The notes below the pieces were generated by a model. It was given only the letters and a program-made list of their open reading frames with translations, did no database searches and was not told the DNA's origin. From Palsa-1400 sp036501625 (GTDB lineage: Bacteria; Verrucomicrobiota; Verrucomicrobiia; Limisphaerales; Palsa-1400), in NCBI GenBank assembly GCA_036501625.1, contig DASXZY010000008.1:124001-188000 (forward strand): a DNA stretch of 64,000 nucleotides, read 5' to 3'. The translations under genes were made by a program, and so were the position numbers. How positions within the stretch are numbered: position 1 is the stretch's first letter; each line of letters begins with the position of its first letter. Positions 48,947 through 56,688 of this stretch are shown in pieces.

Positions 48947-51900
48947 ATGATAAAGTTTTTGAAAGGCTCTTTCGCACAAAGGAGGGCTTGGTGGCTGGCA
49001 GCAATGTTTCTGGCGTGCCTTTGCCGGCCGGTTTGCGCCCAGTTGATCACCAATTTCAACGGGTTTTCCGGCATCCCCTATAACAAAACGAGCGCCAGCG
49101 CCAGTTTTTTGGTCATCACCAATTTCCAGACCAACGCCTTCATCGGTTTGCAAGGCGACCAAACCTTCAAGATCAATCGCAACGTCCTCATCGACGGCTC
49201 CACCAACGGCGTGGTCTTCGACGGTGGCGGGACTTTGCGCATCTTCACCGTGGCCACGAATGTCACCCTCATTCTCAACAATCTCCAAATTCTAAACGGC
49301 AATAGCACCAACGGCGGGGCCATTTACAACAACGGCACGGTCATCATCAGCAATTGCATCATCTCCGGCAATGCCGTCACCAATATCACTGGCGTCGGCG
49401 GCACGACCAACTCCGGCAGCGGCGACGGCGGCAACGCCTCCAGCGGCGGGTCGGCCTTTGGCGGGGCGATTTACAGCCGGGGGCCATTCCTGGGCATATA
49501 TAATTCCGTGCTCGGCACCAATAGCGCCATCGCGGGCAATGGCGGCAGCGGCGGCAGCGGCGGCAACAGCCTTCTTTTCGGCGGAAACGGCGGCAATTCC
49601 GGCAGCGGCGGCAGCGCCTTCGGGGCGGCCGTCTACAGCGTGAGCCGGACCAATGTTTTCTCCTTCACGGAATTCTTCGATAACACCTGCACGGCCGGCT
49701 CGGCGGGCAACGGCGGCCCCAGCGGCTCCGGCGCTTTCGGGGGCATCGGCGGCAAAGGTTCTCCGGGCGGCACGGCCGCGGGGGGCGCGGTTTATCTGAC
49801 CGGGCGGGTCTTTATAACCAATTGCGTTTTCTCCGGCAATTCCGTCACGGCCGGCACAGCCGGGGGCGATCTCTCCGGCAACAACGAAGGTTTCAGCGGC
49901 GGCTCGGCGGAAGGCGGCGGATTGTTTCTGCCGGCCGCCATTACCAACGCTTACATTGAAAACTCCATCTTTTTCAACAATTCCTGCAAAGCCGGCAGCG
50001 GCGGCAGCACCTCGGCAGACCTTAAAGGCGGCAACGGCGGATCGGCTCTGGGCGGCGGCCTGGCCAGCGCCGCTCTGCTGGCGACCCTCCGCAACTGCAC
50101 GCTGGCGAGCAACACGCTTGCAGCCGGCACCAACGGCCCCGGCGGCGAAGCGAGCGGCAACAACGGCTCCATCGGCGGATGGGACCTTGCCCGCGCGGGC
50201 GGCGTCGTCAAATTGAGCGGCAGCATCATCTCCGGCGGCACCAATTCGACGGAAAATCCCCGGCCCAACGCCGATGGCATTACCGACGGCGCCTTTAACA
50301 TCAGTTCGGACGCAAGCCTGACGGCCGTGACGACCAATACATTGATCAACAACTCAAATGTGCTGCTGGATACTTTGGTTTCAGGTTTTGGCTCCGTCAT
50401 GGTCGGCCCAACGAATGTCGATGGCCCGCCCATGGAAACCATCGACCTCCAGGATGGCAGCATCGCGGCGGGATTTGTCACGGGCGTGCCGGGCCTAAGC
50501 TTCCCCGCGACCGATGAATTGGGCGCGCCGCGCGGGACGCCCACCAGCGCGGGTGCGTTCGCGTTTGAATTCTGGAACGGCTCATTTAGTCTTGACACTA
50601 ATTTGACTGCCTCCGATATCGTCCTTGACCCGATGCTGCCCGGCCAGACCACCCGGCTGGGCGGAACCGTCACCTTCACCGTCAGCGCCGCGCTCCAGGA
50701 CACGAACAGCGGCGGGCTGGGCTACCAATGGCAGCTCAACAACACCAACCTGACAGACAATACTATTTTCTTTGGCGTTACCACTCCGACGCTGACCGTC
50801 AAAAATGTCACGGCCGCCCAGGCCAGCAGCAATTATCAGGTAGTCGTCAGCCCCTCCCTGCTCGAAGCCGCCGTCACCAGCGCCCCTGTTTTTCTGGCCA
50901 TCAGCGCCGGCGCGCCCGCCATTACCGCTGAGCCAGCCAGCAAGCTCAATGTCGATCCCGGAGCAACCGTAAGTTTCAGCGTCACGGCCAAGGCTCCGGC
51001 CGGCCTGCCCCTTTCGTATCAATGGTATTTCGGCGCGGTTCCGTTGAGCGATGGAATCAACGTTGATGACAGCATTATCAGCGGCTCATCCACCCGGCAA
51101 TTGACGATTTTGTCCGCATCAACCAACGAGGCGGGCGGTTACTTCGTGCAAGTGACGGACACTAACGGCACGGACAGCAGCGACCTGGCCTCGCTGACTT
51201 TCTCGACCAACCCGCCCCCGCCCGCCGTGGCCATCACCTCCCCTGCCCCGGCCGCGCGCACCACCAATTTAATCATCCAAGGCACCGCCTCCAGCCCCGG
51301 CCAGATTGTCGCGGTCGATTATTTCATCACCAACATCGACGATGGCGCGACCAACTTCATCATGGACACGGCCTCGCTCAGCGCCGGGACGGGCGCGGTC
51401 TCGAATTGGACCATTTTTCCGACGGGTCTCTTTGGCACAAATTATGTCACCGTGCAAAGCGTGGATTTCTCCGGCAATGTGTCCAAGTTAGTCACGCGCG
51501 AGTTTTTCTATATCGAGACGGCCCAACTCAAGCTGGCGACCAATGGTTTCGGAGGCATCACGGCCGGCCCCGCGGTTTTGGGCAGCCCTCCTCCAACCAA
51601 CGGGGCCTTGCTGGCTGTCAATCAGGGCTACACACTGACCGCGAAAGCCGCCAGCCGCAACGTGTTCTCAAACTGGACTTTCTCCACGGGTCTGGCCACC
51701 AATGCCAACCCGCTCCATTTCATCATGCAGGGCAATTTGTCCATTACGGCCAATTTCTCGACCAACCTCTTTGTCGCCGCGGCCGCCCGTTACGACGGAA
51801 TTTTCCAGCCTTCCAGCCCGGAGGCGCCGAGCACGACCAATTCCGGGCTTGTCAACAACTTGATGCTCCAAAGCAATGGGATTTACAGCGGAAAATTATA

Positions 51901-52765
51901 CTTGTCAGGAGCCTCCTATCCGCTCTCCGGCACGTTTAACGCCGGCGGTTCGGCCGCGGAAACGATCACCCGAACCGCGGCCGCGGGCGGGAATGTCATT
52001 TTGCAAATGACCGTCTCCGGCCAGAACACCAACCGGCAAATCACCGGCGAGGCCCAGGGAAACGGCTGGGAAGCTGGCAATTTGTCCCTGTTCCCCGCCA
52101 TGACGGCCGCGCATGATTCCCCCGCCTACACTGTTCTATTGACAAATTCCTCTCTGCCCGATGGATACGCGCTGGCCACCAATATCACCGGCATGATTCA
52201 CATGGGTGGCGCCCTGCCCGATGGCACGCCATTCACCGCCCTGCTGGAGCCTGTCAACGAATTGAATCAATTTCCGGTCTATGCCAGCCTGCCGAACAAG
52301 AGCCTGCTGTTGGGCGAACTAAGCCTGGACGCTTCCGCCAATCCAGCCGTGCCGGCAGGCAGTTTGAACTGGGTCAGGCCCGGCGAAACTAGGACCGCTC
52401 CTGATGAATTCGATGTCACGCTGGGCGCCGAAGGATCGCCTTGGACGAATTCCGCGGCTGCCGTGGAGAGCCTTTTTCAAGGCGACGCGCAACTGACCTT
52501 CAGCGGAGGCGGCCTCGATTCTAATTTGGCATGTGATGTGGAGTTCACCGCGACGGACGCGATGAAATTGGTCAGCGGCTCGCCCAATTTTGTGAGCGGT
52601 TCCATCAACCGCGTCAACGGTTTGATGACCATCAGCTTCATCAACACCAGCGGGAAAAAAGTGACCGCGTCCGGCGCGCTCCTGCAAAATACCGCCGCCG
52701 GCGGCGGCTTTTTCCCCGGCACGACCAATGCCGGCTCCGTCACCCTTACGCGTCCGCCTCCCTAA
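48947..52765 (+). CDS. Giant secreted beta-helix and Ig-like surface protein
   Basis: The 1272-residue protein has a signal peptide (MIKFLKGSFAQRRAWWLAAM, then FLACLCRPVCAQ). Residues 50-430 form a Gly- and Asn-rich parallel beta-helix of the right-handed autotransporter or pectate-lyase-like type, with repeated NGGxIYNNGT, GSGGSAFGGAIYS and ITNCVFSGNSV turns. Two Ig-like domains follow (about 530-780; GLGYQWQLNNTNLTDN and SYQWYFGAVPLSDG). After these come a calcium-like or InlB-type repeat region with NGFGGITAGPAVLGS and further beta domains. It has no catalytic motif, so it looks like a large adhesive or structural surface protein. Confidence 0.75.
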   Translation: MIKFLKGSFAQRRAWWLAAMFLACLCRPVCAQLITNFNGFSGIPYNKTSASASFLVITNFQTNAFIGLQGDQTFKINRNVLIDGSTNGVVFDGGGTLRIFTVATNVTLILNNLQILNGNSTNGGAIYNNGTVIISNCIISGNAVTNITGVGGTTNSGSGDGGNASSGGSAFGGAIYSRGPFLGIYNSVLGTNSAIAGNGGSGGSGGNSLLFGGNGGNSGSGGSAFGAAVYSVSRTNVFSFTEFFDNTCTAGSAGNGGPSGSGAFGGIGGKGSPGGTAAGGAVYLTGRVFITNCVFSGNSVTAGTAGGDLSGNNEGFSGGSAEGGGLFLPAAITNAYIENSIFFNNSCKAGSGGSTSADLKGGNGGSALGGGLASAALLATLRNCTLASNTLAAGTNGPGGEASGNNGSIGGWDLARAGGVVKLSGSIISGGTNSTENPRPNADGITDGAFNISSDASLTAVTTNTLINNSNVLLDTLVSGFGSVMVGPTNVDGPPMETIDLQDGSIAAGFVTGVPGLSFPATDELGAPRGTPTSAGAFAFEFWNGSFSLDTNLTASDIVLDPMLPGQTTRLGGTVTFTVSAALQDTNSGGLGYQWQLNNTNLTDNTIFFGVTTPTLTVKNVTAAQASSNYQVVVSPSLLEAAVTSAPVFLAISAGAPAITAEPASKLNVDPGATVSFSVTAKAPAGLPLSYQWYFGAVPLSDGINVDDSIISGSSTRQLTILSASTNEAGGYFVQVTDTNGTDSSDLASLTFSTNPPPPAVAITSPAPAARTTNLIIQGTASSPGQIVAVDYFITNIDDGATNFIMDTASLSAGTGAVSNWTIFPTGLFGTNYVTVQSVDFSGNVSKLVTREFFYIETAQLKLATNGFGGITAGPAVLGSPPPTNGALLAVNQGYTLTAKAASRNVFSNWTFSTGLATNANPLHFIMQGNLSITANFSTNLFVAAAARYDGIFQPSSPEAPSTTNSGLVNNLMLQSNGIYSGKLYLSGASYPLSGTFNAGGSAAETITRTAAAGGNVILQMTVSGQNTNRQITGEAQGNGWEAGNLSLFPAMTAAHDSPAYTVLLTNSSLPDGYALATNITGMIHMGGALPDGTPFTALLEPVNELNQFPVYASLPNKSLLLGELSLDASANPAVPAGSLNWVRPGETRTAPDEFDVTLGAEGSPWTNSAAAVESLFQGDAQLTFSGGGLDSNLACDVEFTATDAMKLVSGSPNFVSGSINRVNGLMTISFINTSGKKVTASGALLQNTAAGGGFFPGTTNAGSVTLTRPPP

Positions 52766-52805
52766 TGCGACGTGACAGGCCTGCGCCAGGCTTGTCTGAT
52801 GAGTC

Positions 52806-53239
52806 ATGAGGATGAGACTGCCCAAGCCCTGGCGCCCGTGCGGGCTTTGCGCAACGCGGGCGTTCACTTTGACGGAATTGCTGGTCGTGACTGGGATTAT
52901 TGGCGTCCTGGCGGCGCTTCTCCTGCCGTCGATCTCATTTGGCAGGAGCCAGGCGCGCTCGGCAGCTTGCCGAAGCCGCCTGCGCCAAATGGGCCTGGCT
53001 TTGCAAATGTATGTGACAGATCATGGCAACAAATATCCCTCCTACATCGGTTTTCCCGATTCTTCCCTCGGCGGCGCGGCCGGCCCTCTGAATGCGCGGT
53101 CCTGGTGGGCCAAGCTGGCGCCTTATTACGCGGCGGCCATATCGCGGCCATGAATCCGTGGATTCTCTTCAACCCAACCAACACCGCCGCGATGTGGAAT
53201 TCGGACCACCAACCGCACCCTGAATTGTGGGTGCAGTGA
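52806..53239 (+). pseudogene. Decayed pseudopilin with internal deletion
   Basis: The first frame (52806-53153) gives a prepilin leader and RAFTLTELLVVTGIIGVLAA, then CRSRLRQMGLALQMYVTDHG and KLAPYYAAAISRP, stopping at 53153. A second frame, shifted by one base, gives GHIAAMNPWILFNPTNTAAM and SDHQPHPELWVQ up to 53239, which is the usual C-terminal end of this pseudopilin family. The two parts normally belong to one protein of about 230 residues, but here roughly 100 central residues are missing and the frame changes at the seam. The seam lies in a short direct repeat, GCGGCCATATCGCGGCCAT, consistent with a deletion between the two GCGGCCAT copies. The product should be nonfunctional. Confidence 0.6.
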
Positions 53240-53247
53240 GCAGCCGG

Positions 53248-56200
53248 CTAATATTCCGCCTTGAGCGATTGGCGGATTTGTTCAATCTGCTGGTCGCGCT
53301 GGTCGGCCGTCTGCATCGGGACAATTTTGATCGGATGCCCCAACAGCGCGGAAATCGTCTCGGCCGCCCGGTCGCAAATTCGCCATTCCCGGCCCGGCAT
53401 CGGGCGGCGTCCGGGGACGGTGGTGGTGTCGTCCAGCAGCGGAACCAATGCTTTGACAGAGCCGCTGACGGGCGGCGTTTCCATGATCGCCAGGGCGCGG
53501 TCGCGCGTGGGGCCGTCGGCTTTTTTGTCGCAGGCGATGGACATCAGGCGCTCGGCCAATTTGTCGGGCGCCAATTGTTTCAGCGCCTTGCCTGCCGAAG
53601 CCGAATACGGCCCGTCCAGCAGGCCAAAAATTTGTTCCTCCGCCGGTTGATAATGCAGGCTTCCCAGCGCTTCGATCATGGCCGACGGCGCGGGAGCTTC
53701 GTCCAGGCGCATGGCCAATCCGCCGCCGAATCGCCGCATCCGCCCCACGTTCGGCGCGGGGGGTGAATTCATGATTTGCGCCTGCTCCAGCGCGGAATTC
53801 AAAAAGAAATCGCGCACGGCTTCGTTCTCCTTGCGCAATTCCTCGATGGACGGCTCCGGTCCCTTCACGCGCGCTTCGAGGCTGGCCAGGAGCGCGGGCG
53901 CGGCGTTCGTCGCGTGGATGCGCTCCAAATCGCCCGCCGCCATGGCCGCCACATACTGGTTCTCATCGCTCAACTGTTTGACAAGCGCCGGGACCCATTC
54001 CGCTGCGTCGCGCGCGGCCCCGTCCGCCGCTGCCGCCGCCGCCCAGCGCACGCCCGGAGCCGGGTCCGCCAACGCCCGCAGCAGGACGTTTCGCGTCTGG
54101 TCCGTTTGCGGGACAACGTGGCTTAGGAGCGCGCAATAAACCCGCCGCGCGCGAGCCGGCGCGCGCTCAAAATTGGCGCTCAGGAAAACGCCATCGACTC
54201 CTTCCGGCCGCTGCAAAAAAATCGGAGCGACAACCTGGGCGGCCGCCCCGTCGTTGGTTTCCATTAACGCGAACAATTCCCGCTGACGCGGCTCCCAATG
54301 CAATTTGCCAATGGCCGACGCGATTCCGGCCGCCGCCGGGCTGCCCATCGTGTCTTCGAGTTTGCCCAGCGCGGCGATCAAGCCGGGCAAATCGCGGTCC
54401 GTCACCCGCGCCTGAAGTTCTTCCATGGCGTCGGTCATCTCTCTGTCGTCGCGCGAATCGGGGTCGGTCTCCGTAAATGATTTGATCAAATCCGCGGCGT
54501 CGCGCTCCACCCGGAAACTTCGCGTGAAAGCGGGCGGCGGCATTTGGCCGCCCTCGGCTGGCGAAGGGATGTTATCGGCGCCAGCGAATTCCCGGTAGGC
54601 CAGAACCGCGCCGCGATACAGGCGCAGCCGGCCGCCGGCGGGCAATATGATATACAGCGCTTGCGGCAATCCCAGGCCGGCGTAAAAAGCAGCCTTTCCC
54701 GCGGAATCGCTCCGCACGCGGTTCACTGTCGGAAAGTCGTCGTTGGACGGATCCATCGGAGAACTGCCCGGAGCTTCAAACGATTCCAGCGCCATGCCGT
54801 AGTTGCTAATCCATTCGGCGTCGGCATCAGTCAGCGCGGTTCCGTCCAGATGTTTGCGGGCCAGCTCGGCCAGCTTGTCACAGAAAGGGGCGAAGTCGTG
54901 CAACACTTTCGGAACCGTCTGCCGCGCCTCGAAAAATTTCAGCAGCGCCCCGCGGTCGGCTTCGTCCGGCGCCGTTTGGGTCGAGCAACGGCGCGCCAGC
55001 ACTTCCAGGTTGTTGACAACTTCGAGCGACACACCCGTGCGAGTCGGCCGCTCGGCTGCCTGGGGCTTTCGATATTGCAGCGCAAATCGCTCGAACTGCG
55101 CGAGCGGGCCGGCCATTCGTTCGTATTCCTCCTCGGACTTGGTTCCAATGCCCTCGCGCCATAGCAAGCACTCCAGCAATTTGCGGGCGGTGGTTTTGGC
55201 ATCGAACGGCTCGTCAATGCCCGCTTTTTCCAACGAGTCCGCCGTCTCCAGCGCGACACGCCCCAGCCCCGTGAAAAATTCCGGGTACGGCGCCACCACG
55301 CCCGCAGGGGGCTTCTCGCCCATGCCGCCTTGGAAGTCATCCATCCTCGCCTTCCTGCGTGAAGTCTCGAAGTGATCCGCGTCCGCCCAAGCGCCGAGCT
55401 GCGACCAAACCTGCGCGTCGGCCCAGGCCTCGGAACGCAAGGCAGGCCCCAGGCGGACGGGCAGCGGTTTTTGCAAATCCGCCAGCAACTCCAGCGCGCG
55501 TCCGCGCAATGAATCGGACAGCGGCCCAACATCCGCGCGCCGCGCCGCCTCCACCGCCGTTGCGCCGTCGGCGTTTTGCAACGCGCGTTCCGCCGCGCGC
55601 GAGCGCAACGATGGCGACGCCGCCAAAAAATCGAGGCCCGAAATTTTCGGACCCGCCATGGTCTGGAAACAAATCGCGGCGGACGAATCGCGGACCGGCA
55701 GCACGTGAAATCCACTGGTTGCGCCCGCGAGCCGCGATTGCAAGTCCGGCGCCCGCTTAAGCAAATCCGCCGCCGTAAAATTGGGGCCGAGCATTTTCAC
55801 GGCTTCGTTCCAGTAAAGAGGAATTTCCTCCATCGGCCCCAGCAATGCATCCCACGGCGCCGAAAGCTGCTGCCAGGATTGAAGCAAACCTGGCTCATGG
55901 TGAACCAGCCACGCGAGGCAAAGGGCCAGGCGCGTTTCACGGGCATCCGAGATGCGGAACTCCACCAGCGCGTACCACTTGCGCGCGGCCGCGTAACCAA
56001 CCCGTTCCGGCGACGCTGTTTTGCCAGCCTGCTTAAATTCCTCCGCGCGAAGCGGCAATCCAATCTCTGGCTGCACTTCGTCCCGGCCCTTCAGCAGCGC
56101 GTCGGCCAGCCGCTTTTGGTCCGCCGGCAGTGAAGCGCGAACGGTTTTGTCCTGGAGCGCCAACCCGATGGCGGCGAACCGGGCCAGATCAGAAAAATCC

Positions 56201-56559
56201 GGCCCGCGCGATTTGGCCTGCTCATTGGCGGCGGCCAGCAAAAGCCGCGAGAAATCGGCCAGCCGCGGCGCCTGGGCCGTCTCCAGGTCCTGCAATCCCT
56301 GAGCCAGCAAAACGCGATAAGCGTGCCAGGCCGAATCCGTCGTGATAAACGGCAGCATGGAGCCATCGGCGTAGGGCGTGAACATGTGTTTGAAGGACGG
56401 ATCGGTCACGACGAATCCGTTGGTTTCCAGCAGATGCCAGGCCGCGGTCGAGCCTTCAAATTTATCCAATCCCTGGACAAGAGTGTAGGTCTGCGCGGAC
56501 GCCGCCAGCGCCAGAGCGCCCAGGCCAAGACTTGCCAGCCAAAATTTTAGCATCGACAT
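53248..56559 (-). CDS. Secreted DUF3160 protein with HEAT-like repeats
   Basis: The 1103-residue protein has a signal peptide (MSMLKFWLASLGLGALALAA, then SAQ). A DUF3160 region runs from about residue 40 to 660: LLETNGFVVTDPSFKHMF, DSAWHAYRVLLAQGL, RKWYALVEFRISDARETRLA, GDGESDEPETL-free, with NDDFPTVNRV and GAVLAYREFAG. The C-terminal 400 residues contain HEAT-like helical repeats (for example ALADPAPGVRWAAAAAADGA, AALLASLEARV and KLAERLMSIACDKKADG). DUF3160 proteins have no established function. The protein should be extracytoplasmic or periplasmic. It begins 130 bp before the divergent M16 protease gene. Confidence 0.75.
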   Translation of the reverse strand: MSMLKFWLASLGLGALALAASAQTYTLVQGLDKFEGSTAAWHLLETNGFVVTDPSFKHMFTPYADGSMLPFITTDSAWHAYRVLLAQGLQDLETAQAPRLADFSRLLLAAANEQAKSRGPDFSDLARFAAIGLALQDKTVRASLPADQKRLADALLKGRDEVQPEIGLPLRAEEFKQAGKTASPERVGYAAARKWYALVEFRISDARETRLALCLAWLVHHEPGLLQSWQQLSAPWDALLGPMEEIPLYWNEAVKMLGPNFTAADLLKRAPDLQSRLAGATSGFHVLPVRDSSAAICFQTMAGPKISGLDFLAASPSLRSRAAERALQNADGATAVEAARRADVGPLSDSLRGRALELLADLQKPLPVRLGPALRSEAWADAQVWSQLGAWADADHFETSRRKARMDDFQGGMGEKPPAGVVAPYPEFFTGLGRVALETADSLEKAGIDEPFDAKTTARKLLECLLWREGIGTKSEEEYERMAGPLAQFERFALQYRKPQAAERPTRTGVSLEVVNNLEVLARRCSTQTAPDEADRGALLKFFEARQTVPKVLHDFAPFCDKLAELARKHLDGTALTDADAEWISNYGMALESFEAPGSSPMDPSNDDFPTVNRVRSDSAGKAAFYAGLGLPQALYIILPAGGRLRLYRGAVLAYREFAGADNIPSPAEGGQMPPPAFTRSFRVERDAADLIKSFTETDPDSRDDREMTDAMEELQARVTDRDLPGLIAALGKLEDTMGSPAAAGIASAIGKLHWEPRQRELFALMETNDGAAAQVVAPIFLQRPEGVDGVFLSANFERAPARARRVYCALLSHVVPQTDQTRNVLLRALADPAPGVRWAAAAAADGAARDAAEWVPALVKQLSDENQYVAAMAAGDLERIHATNAAPALLASLEARVKGPEPSIEELRKENEAVRDFFLNSALEQAQIMNSPPAPNVGRMRRFGGGLAMRLDEAPAPSAMIEALGSLHYQPAEEQIFGLLDGPYSASAGKALKQLAPDKLAERLMSIACDKKADGPTRDRALAIMETPPVSGSVKALVPLLDDTTTVPGRRPMPGREWRICDRAAETISALLGHPIKIVPMQTADQRDQQIEQIRQSLKAEY

Positions 56560-56688
56560 ATCCGCTGAATATTACACCGAACATCCCATAAAATCTCCGC
56601 CAACCCAAGGTGAAATTATGCTTGAGGGCGGCGCTTCTTCTGTTGCAATGTTGAACGGAAGTTCCAATTCAACGAATCATACTTGTTT

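Noticed and set aside
49400..50100. Gly-rich repeated sequence as a possible CRISPR or satellite array
   Set aside because: The repetition is at protein level (GSGGSAFGG-type turns) in a continuous coding frame; spacing is irregular and there are no unique spacers.
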